Shown one piece after another: positions 17,868-26,170 of a DNA stretch of 64,000 nucleotides. A program made the translations under genes and the position numbers. Numbering within the stretch: the stretch's first letter is position 1; the number at the start of each line of letters is the position of its first letter. The stretch comes from LMUY01 sp964242215 (lineage in GTDB: Bacteria > Pseudomonadota > Alphaproteobacteria > Acetobacterales > Acetobacteraceae): the NCBI GenBank assembly GCA_964242215.1, contig CAXTCJ010000005.1, positions 41,315-105,314 of the forward strand. The letters are read 5' to 3'. The notes beneath the pieces were generated by a model. That model was not told where the DNA came from and did no database searches. It was given only the letters and a program-made list of their open reading frames with translations.

Positions 17868-19535
17868 ATGGAGATCGAACGCGGATACGTCCGCATCGGG
17901 CGACGACACGTGCACTATCGCCGGGCAGGCAGCGGGCCAGCCATCGTCCTGCTGCACGCCTCGCCCGTTTCGTCCGCCATGTTCCTGGAACAGATCGAGG
18001 TATTCGCCGAACGATTCACCGCGATTGCCATCGACACGCCGGGCTATGGCCTATCGGACAAGTTGTCCATCGATGAACCCGCCATCTCCGACTACGCCGA
18101 CGCCATGGTCGGCACACTGGATGCTTTGGGGCTGGACCGCGCGCTGCTGTACGGCCGGCATACCGGCGCATCCATCGCAGTCGAGACGGCGCGGCGCCAT
18201 CCAGGCCGGGTCGCACGCGTGCTGTGCGATGGCTACCCGATCTTCCCACCCGCCATCCGCCAGCGCTACCTCGACGAATACCTGGTCAAGCTGACGCCAA
18301 GTTGGGATGGCAGCCACCTCGCGTTCTGGTGGTTGCGATATCGCGATCAGCACGTGTTCTGGCCGTGGGACATCCAGACCACCGCCACGCGCGCCGACAC
18401 CGACGTGCCGGATCTCGACTTTCTCAATCGCGGCTTCAATCAGATCATGATCGCCGGTGACGGCTATCGCATCGGTTACGCCGCCGCCTTTCTGCACGAC
18501 TCGCTGGACGCCCTGGCGGAGTTGACCGTACCGACCTGGCTGACGGTACGGCCCGGCGACTCGCTGTTCAACACCTATGCCGGTTTACCCGATGGGCACG
18601 ACAAACGCGTGCTGCCGCGTGACACCATCAAGGCGGCCCTGGTCGAACGGGACATGTTCGATACCGCACGGGCCGAGGCATCCACCCCCTCCAATCCGAT
18701 GCCGCCGCTCTACGCGTCGCTGCAAGACGGCGATAGGATGTTCCTACCGACCCCCGGTGGCTCACTCCACGCCAAAGTTTGCGGCGTCATGGATGGGCGC
18801 AACCCGATCGTGTTATTAGCGCCCCAGCCCGGCGGCTTGGCCTCACTTGCCGCGGAGCTCGCCGACATCGCTCCCCACTGGCCCGTGATCGCGATCGAGG
18901 CCCCCGGCCAATCGGACTCGCAAACCCCGGATCCCGGGTCGGTCGAGACGGCGGCGGAGTGGATCCTCGCGGCACTCGCCGGGCTGGGCTGCACGCCGCA
19001 GTTGCTCGCGGGCATACGCGGCTCGTGCACCATCGCCGTCGAGATCGGCCGGCAGTCGCCGATCCCGATCGCGCTGCTGGACCCGCCCTTGCTCCCGGCC
19101 GCAAAGCGTTCGGCTTTCCTGGCGGAATATCCGGTCGACATCGAGCCGCGCCACGATGGCGGGCATGTCCTCGCCACGTGGAGTCTGCTGCGCGACGAGC
19201 GGCTCTGGGCACCCTGGTTCGATCGTCGCCGGGCCAGCGCGCTGCCGCGAGTCAGCGGGTTAGGTGCCGAGGAACTGCACGGCCGGGCCGTGGACCTGCT
19301 GAAGCAGCCGGAGCACGTGCATTCGCTCATGCAGCAGGTCTGGCGCTATCCGCTGCACGAGCGCGCGGTGTCACTTCCAAACGGTTGGATCATCCGGGGC
19401 GAGGCGGACATGTTCACCGCTTTGTCCGAGACGCCACCCGCGCAGTTTCGTGTGATGCAAGCGGCCCCTGGCAGCAGCCCCGCCACCATCATTGCGGCCA
19501 TCGCTGCCAGCGCCGCGGCCAGCAATCCGCCATGA
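17868..19535 (+). CDS. Two-domain alpha/beta hydrolase-like protein with degenerate nucleophile elbows
   Basis: A 555-residue protein built from two alpha/beta-hydrolase modules, about residues 1-290 and 295-550. The first shows IVLLHASPVSSAMF and AIDTPGYGLSD, then LLYGRHTGASIA, where the nucleophile position of GxSxG is His98. The second shows IVLLAPQPGG and AIEAPGQSDS, then LLAGIRGSC, where that position is Arg384. Neither domain therefore has a normal serine, cysteine or aspartate nucleophile. Conserved GxHTG elbows are seen in some family members, so an unusual catalytic or binding role is possible. A good GGAGAGG site (17854-17860) precedes the ATG. Its stop overlaps the CoA-ligase start by ATGA. 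Confidence 0.8.
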   Translation: MEIERGYVRIGRRHVHYRRAGSGPAIVLLHASPVSSAMFLEQIEVFAERFTAIAIDTPGYGLSDKLSIDEPAISDYADAMVGTLDALGLDRALLYGRHTGASIAVETARRHPGRVARVLCDGYPIFPPAIRQRYLDEYLVKLTPSWDGSHLAFWWLRYRDQHVFWPWDIQTTATRADTDVPDLDFLNRGFNQIMIAGDGYRIGYAAAFLHDSLDALAELTVPTWLTVRPGDSLFNTYAGLPDGHDKRVLPRDTIKAALVERDMFDTARAEASTPSNPMPPLYASLQDGDRMFLPTPGGSLHAKVCGVMDGRNPIVLLAPQPGGLASLAAELADIAPHWPVIAIEAPGQSDSQTPDPGSVETAAEWILAALAGLGCTPQLLAGIRGSCTIAVEIGRQSPIPIALLDPPLLPAAKRSAFLAEYPVDIEPRHDGGHVLATWSLLRDERLWAPWFDRRRASALPRVSGLGAEELHGRAVDLLKQPEHVHSLMQQVWRYPLHERAVSLPNGWIIRGEADMFTALSETPPAQFRVMQAAPGSSPATIIAAIAASAAASNPP

Positions 19536-21055
19536 CCACCGTCCCCGGCTACCGGCCCCTTTTGATCTCCACCGGCGTTCGTGGCGCCGCGCTCCGGACG
19601 CCCGGCAAAATCGCGCTGACCACGCGTGACCAGGCGATCTCGTATACGGCGCTGGTCGAGCGGTTCAACCGTATCGCACATGTTGCGACGGCCGGGCTGG
19701 GGCTGGGGCGGCTGGACCATGTCGCCGTGATGCTGCCCAACGGGATCGACTTCCTGGCGCTCGTCTGCGGCCTGTCCGATGTTGGCATCATCTCCGCGAT
19801 CGTGAACCCCCAAGCCAGCCCACGCGAAGTCGCCTACATCTGCGGCGACTCGCGGGCGCGCATCCTGTTCGTCCATCCGAGCCTGGAACCGCAAGCCCGC
19901 GCCGCCGCCGCGCTGGAGCGGGTCGTCGTGCTGGACTCAGCGTTCGAGGCGATGCTGGACGCGGCCGATCCGGCAGAGCCCGAGATCACCGTCGACGAGA
20001 CCGATATCTTCTCGATCCTCTACACGTCAGGCACGACGGGCGAGCCTAAGGGTGTGATGCTCGCCCATCGCAGCCGGACCTTCCACATGCTGCTGTCAAT
20101 CGCCACCAACCAGGGCCGGGCACAGACCCACATGCGCGGTCTGGCGGTGGCACCGTTCGCGAATGGCGCAGGTTTCATCAATGGCCTGGCGCCGATCTGG
20201 TTCGGCGGATCGTGCCATATCGTCGAGACATTCGACGCCGAGGCGACGCTACGGGAGATTGCCGAACGCCGGATCACATCGGTCTTCCTGGTACCGACGC
20301 ATTTCCACGCCATCTTCAATCTGCCCGCCGATGTGCTGTCACGTTGTGATGTGAGTTGCCTCGAGGTCATCGTGGCCGGTGCCGCTGCGCTGCCGCAGGC
20401 CACCAAGGAACGTATCGTCGCGCATTTCGGCGAGGGTCGTCTGTTCGAGGGCTATGGCAGCACCGAGGCCGGGGGCATTACCAGTCTTCGGCCGGAGGAC
20501 CAGTTGCTCAAGCGGCAGTGCGTCGGCCGGCCACTCACCGGGGTCGAGGCGAAGATCGTGAGCGAGGCTGGCATCACGATGCCAACGGGCGAAATCGGCG
20601 AGCTGATCTGCCGCAGCCCGCTGATGTTCCAAGGCTATTGGAACCGCGAAGCAGAGACCCGCGAGGTATTGCGCGACGGTTGGTATTACAGTGGCGACCT
20701 CGGATACTTCGACGCGGATGGCTACCTGTATATCGTCGACCGCAAGAAGAACATGATCATCTCCGGCGGCCAAAACATCTTCCCGCGCGAGATCGAGGAG
20801 GTGCTGTATCAGTACTCCGGAGTCGCCGAGGCCGCAGTCGTCGGCGAACAGGACGCGTATTGGGGCGAGGCGGTCATTGCCTATCTCGTCGCCAGCCCCG
20901 GTCACACGCTCGACCCGGTGGCGTTGAAAGCGCATTGCACCGACTACCTGGCTCGCTACAAGATCCCGAAAGCGTTCAACGTGATCAAGGAAATGCCTAA
21001 GAACGCCACCGGCAAGATCATGCATCGCGCACTGCGGAAGCGCGCAGTGTACTGA
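19532..21055 (+). CDS. Acyl-CoA synthetase (AMP-dependent, ANL superfamily)
   Basis: A 507-residue ATP-dependent CoA ligase of normal length. Motifs in order: YTSGTTGEPKGVMLAH, FEGYGSTEAGGI, YYSGDLGYFDADGYLYIVD, RKKNMIISGGQNIFPREIEE and the C-terminal NATGKIMHRAL with the catalytic lysine. The start is the ATG at 19532 overlapping the preceding stop; the frame is open further upstream but overlaps the hydrolase gene. It is the last gene of the rightward operon and one of two CoA ligases in the locus, the other being at 1-1339. It probably activates a carboxylate arising in the pathway. Its 3' end overlaps the convergent MFS gene by 38 bp. Confidence 0.92.
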   Translation: MTTVPGYRPLLISTGVRGAALRTPGKIALTTRDQAISYTALVERFNRIAHVATAGLGLGRLDHVAVMLPNGIDFLALVCGLSDVGIISAIVNPQASPREVAYICGDSRARILFVHPSLEPQARAAAALERVVVLDSAFEAMLDAADPAEPEITVDETDIFSILYTSGTTGEPKGVMLAHRSRTFHMLLSIATNQGRAQTHMRGLAVAPFANGAGFINGLAPIWFGGSCHIVETFDAEATLREIAERRITSVFLVPTHFHAIFNLPADVLSRCDVSCLEVIVAGAAALPQATKERIVAHFGEGRLFEGYGSTEAGGITSLRPEDQLLKRQCVGRPLTGVEAKIVSEAGITMPTGEIGELICRSPLMFQGYWNREAETREVLRDGWYYSGDLGYFDADGYLYIVDRKKNMIISGGQNIFPREIEEVLYQYSGVAEAAVVGEQDAYWGEAVIAYLVASPGHTLDPVALKAHCTDYLARYKIPKAFNVIKEMPKNATGKIMHRALRKRAVY

Positions 21056-22403
21056 TGACACCGCCGGCCAGCGCGAGCACGGCGGCGACGCCGAGGCCGA
21101 TGCGGGGAGCGTGACTGGCCGATACGACGGTGAACAACAGCGTCATGATCACGGCGCCCGCAGTCTGGCCGACCAGCCTAGCCGTTCCCTGCATCCCCCC
21201 AGCCGCACCGCTCCGTTCGCGTGGCGCGGAGAGCAGCATATTGCGGTTGTTCGGTACCTGGAAAAATCCGAAGCCGAGCCCGCCGAGGATGGTGAACACC
21301 ACGAGCGGGGCCGGGCCATGCAACGGCCACGACGCAGCAAGTGCTAGACCGGCCGCAAGACAGGCGCCTCCGGCCGCGCAGAGCCAGGCCGTCGGAATCC
21401 TGTCGGCGAGACGGCCGGACAGCGGACCCGCGACGGCAACCGTCAGCGGCCACGGCGTCATGTACAGGCCGGTCATGAATGCGTTCTGGCCGAGCCCGTG
21501 CTGCAGATAGAATGGCAGCGCAACATAACTGGCCATCTGACCGGCGAAGCAGCACACCGAGGCGATCACCGAGATGCGGAACGAGTGACCGCGCAGTAAG
21601 TCTAGCGGGATCAGCGGCGCCTGCCACGGCGCCTCGCGCCGGATCAACAGGACGAGGCTCACGACGGCGATCGCGAGCAGTGTTGCACCGAGCAGCGGTC
21701 GGTCGGCCATCAAGTCCGCACCCAGCACAAGGAGCGCAAACATCGCGGCATTCAATGCGACGCTGATGAGGTCCAACTTGCGGCCGGTACCGGGTGGCCG
21801 CGGCAAGGCGCGACCGGCCAGCAGCACGATCAGCCCGACCGGCAGGTTCACGGCAAACAGCCATGGCCAACTCGAGACCGACAGGATAGCCGCCCCGATC
21901 GTCGGCCCGGCGGCGGCCGACAGCGCGACCGCCAGTGCATTCCAGCCAATGGCCCGGCCGAGCAATCGGTGGGGGTAGGTGAAACGGAGCAGTGCGATCG
22001 CGAGCGCCATGATGCAAGCGCCACCGAGCCCCTGGACGAACCGGGATGCCACCAGCCAAGGCAACGAGGGTGAGAGCGAACACAGCGTCGACGCCACGGT
22101 GAACAGCACGACGCCGCCGATGAACACCCTGCGGTGGCCAAGGCTCTCGCCCAGCGCGGCGCAGGGCAACAGAGCCATGACCAGCGCCAATTGGTAGCCC
22201 GTGACGACCCATACGGAGGCTGCCGGCGAGACATGAAGCGTGGTCGCGATCGTTGGCAGCGCCACGTTGGCGATGGCCCCGTCGAGCACCACCAACACCA
22301 ATGCCGCGTAGATGGCCGCTGCGGCCCGGTTCCGTTGCGGCAGCGGCAACCCCTCGTCCTCCGGCACGGCGCGAAGAGTGTTGGCCTGGGTCACGATGGA
22401 CAT
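21018..22403 (-). CDS. MFS transporter, DHA2 (drug:H+ antiporter) type
   Basis: A 461-residue membrane protein with many hydrophobic helices, starting at the ATG with a GGAG site (MSIVTQANTLRAV); an upstream ATG at 22463 is possible but less likely. Typical features are AIANVALPTIATTL in helix 1, the loop 2-3 motif GESLGHRRVFIGG and the helix-5 stretch SAAAGPTIGAAIL. The late segment VPNNRNMLLSAPRERSGAAGG is also characteristic of DHA2 exporters. It is divergent from a LysR regulator 131 bp away, which probably controls it. Export of a toxic compound or metabolite is the likely role; the substrate is unknown. Confidence 0.9.
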   Translation of the reverse strand: MSIVTQANTLRAVPEDEGLPLPQRNRAAAAIYAALVLVVLDGAIANVALPTIATTLHVSPAASVWVVTGYQLALVMALLPCAALGESLGHRRVFIGGVVLFTVASTLCSLSPSLPWLVASRFVQGLGGACIMALAIALLRFTYPHRLLGRAIGWNALAVALSAAAGPTIGAAILSVSSWPWLFAVNLPVGLIVLLAGRALPRPPGTGRKLDLISVALNAAMFALLVLGADLMADRPLLGATLLAIAVVSLVLLIRREAPWQAPLIPLDLLRGHSFRISVIASVCCFAGQMASYVALPFYLQHGLGQNAFMTGLYMTPWPLTVAVAGPLSGRLADRIPTAWLCAAGGACLAAGLALAASWPLHGPAPLVVFTILGGLGFGFFQVPNNRNMLLSAPRERSGAAGGMQGTARLVGQTAGAVIMTLLFTVVSASHAPRIGLGVAAVLALAGGVISTLRASAVRDA

Positions 22404-22534
22404 CGCGTCTCCGAACTTTGCTTCGGCGAGCATAGCGCCCCCGATACGCGGCGGAAGGCGCACCCTGTGCAGTCAACACATGCACCGGACGCCAGCCGAG
22501 TTTTCCGGTGGGCGAAAGCTGCTAGGCTTCCGCT

Positions 22535-23524
22535 ATGTCCGAGTTGGATCTGAACCTTCTGACCGCGCTGGATGCCCTGCTTGCGCAGGGCAGTGTCGTC
22601 GGGGCGGCCCGCGTTCTCGGGCTGAGCGCATCGGCGATGAGCCGCACCCTGACGCGGCTGCGGGCCGCAACCGGCGACCAGCTGTTGGTGCGGGCCGGCC
22701 GCGGCTTGGTCCCGACACCCCATGCCACGGCGTTACGGGATCGCGTGCGCGACCTGGCGCAGGACGTGCAAGCCGTATTGCGGCCGGCACCCACCGGGTT
22801 GGATCTGGCGGCGTTGGATCGGGTCTTCACCGTGCGCGCCAACGAAGGCTTCGTGGAGGCATTCGCCGCTCGGCTCGTCGTTGCGGCAACCGAGGCGGCG
22901 CCCGGCGTGCGGCTACGCTTCGCTCCCAAGCCCGACAAGGACGTGCGGCTATTGCGCGAGGGGATGGTAGACCTGGATATCGGCGTCGTGGGCGAAACGG
23001 CGCCCGAGATGCGCATCCAGGCGTTGTTCCACGACCACTTCGTCGGCGTGATGCGGCAGGGTCACCCGCTTGCGGCGGCCGTCGTCACGCCGGAGACCTA
23101 CGCCGCCTGCGGCCACGTGGTCGCATCGCGCCGCGGACGGGGAAGCGGCCCGGTGGACGAGGCACTGGCCAAGCTTGATCTGACGCGCCGGGTCGTCGTT
23201 GTCGTGCCGGGCTTCCCGGCCGCGCTGGCAGTTGCGTGCACGTCCGATCTGGTGGCGCTGGTGCCCAACTCCTTCATCGTCGCGGCGCTCGAGGGAGCCG
23301 CCCGCCCAGCCGTGCAGTACTTCCCGCTACCAGTGCGAACAGCGCCGATAACCGTCTCGCAGATGTGGCATCCGCGCATGGACGCCGACCCGGCGCATCG
23401 ATGGTTGCGCAACGTGGTGGCGTCCGTCTGCCGCGCAAAATCGGCGGAGATGATGCTCCCGCTACACGCGGACCACCGCGATCAGAATGCGAGCAGGTTC
23501 TCCTTGAACGTCTTGCCGTCGTAG
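22535..23524 (+). CDS. LysR family transcriptional regulator
   Basis: A 329-residue regulator with the N-terminal LysR winged helix (LDLNLLTALDALLAQGSV, GLSASAMSRTLTRLR) and an effector-binding domain from about residue 90 (VFTVRANEGFVEAFAARLVV). It diverges from the MFS exporter gene, the classic LysR layout, and it also faces the monooxygenase gene, with which its last 43 bp overlap tail to tail. No clear T-N11-A site could be singled out in the 131-bp intergenic region. Control of the exporter is inferred from position. Confidence 0.9.
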   Translation: MSELDLNLLTALDALLAQGSVVGAARVLGLSASAMSRTLTRLRAATGDQLLVRAGRGLVPTPHATALRDRVRDLAQDVQAVLRPAPTGLDLAALDRVFTVRANEGFVEAFAARLVVAATEAAPGVRLRFAPKPDKDVRLLREGMVDLDIGVVGETAPEMRIQALFHDHFVGVMRQGHPLAAAVVTPETYAACGHVVASRRGRGSGPVDEALAKLDLTRRVVVVVPGFPAALAVACTSDLVALVPNSFIVAALEGAARPAVQYFPLPVRTAPITVSQMWHPRMDADPAHRWLRNVVASVCRAKSAEMMLPLHADHRDQNASRFSLNVLPS

Positions 23525-24783
23525 CTCGATCGTACAAGGCCGCGACGCTTCAGTGCAGGGGCGAGTCCGTCAGCGATTTCCGCGATGGATTTGCGGGTGA
23601 TGGAACTGGCGATCAAGAAGCCGTCGCCGGCCTCGCCGCCGTGCATCAACTCGCCCATCTTCGCCGCCACCGTATCCGCCGATCCGACCAGGTCGACAGT
23701 GCGCGACGTCCGGTGCGTCGCCATCTCGCGCAGGGTCTTGCCGGACCGCATGTAGTCGCCGAACGCACTCTGGTGGCCGTTCACGCGCGACTCGATGTCG
23801 TCGGGTAGCGGCTGGTCCGGATCAAACTGCGCCATGTCGATGCCCGAGAAATAGGACAGGCGGCCGAGATGGCCTTCGAGGTTGTTCTGGTCGCTCAACT
23901 TCTCGAGCCGGTCCTGCTCCTCAGCCTCGGCGTCGGTCTCCGCCAGAACGGGGTTGACCAAATAGAGCACCTTGCAATCGGTCGGCTTGCGGCCGGCCTC
24001 GATCATCCGGCGCGAGATGTCGGTGCGGTATGCCTTCATCTCCTCGTGGCCACGCGTCGCCGCGATGATGGTGTCGGCGTGGCGCGCGCCGAACGCCTTT
24101 CCCGCCGGCGACCCGCCCGCCTGGCAGATCACCGGGCGGCGCTGCGGCCCCGGTTGCGTGTTCAGCGGGCCACGTGACTTGTAGTACGTGCCCTCGAAGT
24201 CGATCCGATGGACCTTGGTGTGGTCGGCGTAGATCTTGCGCTCGGCGTCGGCGACGACCGCATCCGGCTCCCACGATGCCCAGAGCGCATCCACTACCTG
24301 CATCCACTCGTGTGCCATGTCGTAGCGCTTGTCGTGCTCGATATGCTTCTCGAGCCCGTAATTCTGCGCCGAGCGGTGGCTGCTCGCCGTGACCAGATTC
24401 AGCCCCACCCGGCCCTTGGTCAGGTGATCGAGCGTGGCGCCGAGGCGGGCCGCGGTGAACGGGGGGTAGAACGGCGTCGCCATGGTGGCGATCAACCCGA
24501 TATGCTTGGTGAAGTAGGCGAGCAACGGCAGCAGCGGAAACGGGTCGTTCTTAGGTGCACCCTCAGCGTTCGCCAGCGCGTGCTCCATCGTCCCCCGATA
24601 CGTGTCGGTCACCATGAGGGAGTCCTCGAACATCATGTAGTCGAACCCGGCGCGCTCGAGCGACTGCGCCATTTCGATGTAGATCTCCGGGTTCATCCAC
24701 TCATCGGCAATGTCACCGGCCCATTTGCTGCCCCAGCCTTGGACGCCGAAGCCCTTACCCATGAACCAGCCCATGTGAAACAT
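23482..24783 (-). CDS. LLM-class monooxygenase, NtaA/SnaA/DszA family
   Basis: A 433-residue FMN-dependent monooxygenase of the nitrilotriacetate/DszA branch of the luciferase-like fold. The family features are an N-terminal FHMGWFMGKG, RAGFDYMMFEDSLMV, the FMN-site region GRVGLNLVTASSHRSAQNYG and QAGGSPAGKAFGARHADTII. Such enzymes need FMNH2 from a separate reductase and attack C-N or C-S bonds. It is the third flavin-N5-oxide-type candidate in the window, after the two RutA-like genes. A GGAAGAG site precedes the ATG. It lies 88 bp downstream of no related gene but upstream neighbour fahA runs the same way; a functional tie to tyrosine catabolism is not obvious. Confidence 0.88.
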   Translation of the reverse strand: MFHMGWFMGKGFGVQGWGSKWAGDIADEWMNPEIYIEMAQSLERAGFDYMMFEDSLMVTDTYRGTMEHALANAEGAPKNDPFPLLPLLAYFTKHIGLIATMATPFYPPFTAARLGATLDHLTKGRVGLNLVTASSHRSAQNYGLEKHIEHDKRYDMAHEWMQVVDALWASWEPDAVVADAERKIYADHTKVHRIDFEGTYYKSRGPLNTQPGPQRRPVICQAGGSPAGKAFGARHADTIIAATRGHEEMKAYRTDISRRMIEAGRKPTDCKVLYLVNPVLAETDAEAEEQDRLEKLSDQNNLEGHLGRLSYFSGIDMAQFDPDQPLPDDIESRVNGHQSAFGDYMRSGKTLREMATHRTSRTVDLVGSADTVAAKMGELMHGGEAGDGFLIASSITRKSIAEIADGLAPALKRRGLVRSSYDGKTFKENLLAF

Positions 24784-24871
24784 CGATCACTCTTCCGCCG
24801 TTTCGTAACGGAGGTCGTGCGAGTTCCGGTGCCAAATTGTCAAGGCTATTTGCTGCGACGCACCAAGGCCG

Positions 24872-26170
24872 TCAGGCGGCGGACTCGGTGATGGTGCCGC
24901 GGCACTCGCCGAACCCGATCGGTGCGAAGCCGTCACGGCGGGCGTGCGCCTGGAAGATCACGGTGTCGCCGTCCTCCAGAAAGGCGCGTTGCTCGCCGCC
25001 GGGTAGCTCCAGCGTTTGCGTGCCGCCCGCTGTGATTTCCAGCAGACTGCCATAGCCGCTCGGGTCGGGCGTGGAGATGGTGCCGGTCCCGAACAAATCG
25101 CCCGGGCGTAGATTGCAGCCGCCACTGCTGTGGTGCGTGACCATCTGCGCCGCGGTCCAATACATATGCCGCAGATTGCTGAGCGACACGCGATGCGGTG
25201 CCTGTCCCGTGCGGTGCATCGATGCCGTCAGGAGGAACACCTCGAGGTCGATGTCGAAGGCGCCATGGCCGGCATCCTGCGGGTCGGACAGATACGGTAG
25301 CGGCGCCGGGTCACCGTCGGGGCGGGCGGGTTGCGCGATCCGAAATGGTGCCAAGGCTTCCGCCATCACCACCCAGGGAGAGATCGTGGTGACGAAATTC
25401 TTGGCGAGGAACGGCCCGAGCGGCTGGTATTCCCAGGCCTGGATATCGCGCGCCGACCAGTCGTTCAACAGGCAGAAACCGGCGGCATGGTGCGCAGCAT
25501 CCGCGATGGCGATCGGCCGTCCCGTCTCGTTCCCCGGCCCGATCCAGATGCCGCACTCCAGCTCGTAATCCAGCCGACGGCACGGGCCGAAGCTCGGCTC
25601 TGGCTGCGACGGCGGCTTGGTCTGTCCACTCGGGCGGCGCACGGGGCTGCCGGACACCACGAGCGACGAGGCACGGCCGTGATAGCCGATGGGGACGTAT
25701 TTGTAGTTTGGCAGCAGCGGATTGTCGGGGCGGAACTGACGGCCGACATTCATCGCGTGGTGAATGCCGGCATAGAAGTCGGTGTAGTCGCCCACCACCG
25801 CCGGCATGTGCATCGTGCAATCGGCGGCTGGATACAGCAGGCCGGCGCGGTCGGGCACGACGGCCCCCTCGGCGAGCAGCGCGCTGATCTCGGCCCGCAA
25901 CGCGCCCCGCTCCGCAGCTGGCAGCGCGAAGAACGCGTTGAGCACGGGCCCCGCTGCCGCACGCGCTGCCTCGCCCAGCAACTTGCGATGGACCGCCGCT
26001 TCCAAATCCAGGATCTGGTCGCCGATTGCCACGCCGCCGCGCGGGGCGCCGTCCGGGGGCGAGAAGATGCCGAGCGGCAGGTTCTGGATCGGGAATTCGG
26101 CGTGGCCGTTCGCGGACTCGACCCAGCTCCGCCGCGCCGGGTCGTGCGTCGCGTCCACGTGCGGGATCAT
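24872..26170 (-). CDS. fahA: Fumarylacetoacetase
   Basis: A 432-residue enzyme that hydrolyses fumarylacetoacetate to fumarate and acetoacetate, the last step of tyrosine and homogentisate degradation. Diagnostic segments are DFYAGIHHAMNVGRQFRP with the catalytic and metal-binding residues, PIGYHGRASSLVVSG, RRLDYELECGIWIGPGNE with a metal-ligand glutamate, and LFGTGTISTPDPSGYGS. Length and domain order (small N-terminal SH3-like domain then FAH domain) match the family. Its start overlaps hmgA's stop by ATGA, so the two are co-translated. The intermediate maleylacetoacetate isomerase gene is not in the window. Confidence 0.95.
   Translation of the reverse strand: MIPHVDATHDPARRSWVESANGHAEFPIQNLPLGIFSPPDGAPRGGVAIGDQILDLEAAVHRKLLGEAARAAAGPVLNAFFALPAAERGALRAEISALLAEGAVVPDRAGLLYPAADCTMHMPAVVGDYTDFYAGIHHAMNVGRQFRPDNPLLPNYKYVPIGYHGRASSLVVSGSPVRRPSGQTKPPSQPEPSFGPCRRLDYELECGIWIGPGNETGRPIAIADAAHHAAGFCLLNDWSARDIQAWEYQPLGPFLAKNFVTTISPWVVMAEALAPFRIAQPARPDGDPAPLPYLSDPQDAGHGAFDIDLEVFLLTASMHRTGQAPHRVSLSNLRHMYWTAAQMVTHHSSGGCNLRPGDLFGTGTISTPDPSGYGSLLEITAGGTQTLELPGGEQRAFLEDGDTVIFQAHARRDGFAPIGFGECRGTITESAA

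Noticed and set aside
18779..19531. N-terminal extension of the second CoA ligase
   Set aside because: It is out of frame with the alpha/beta hydrolase gene covering it; the ATG at 19532 fits the family start and the ATGA overlap.
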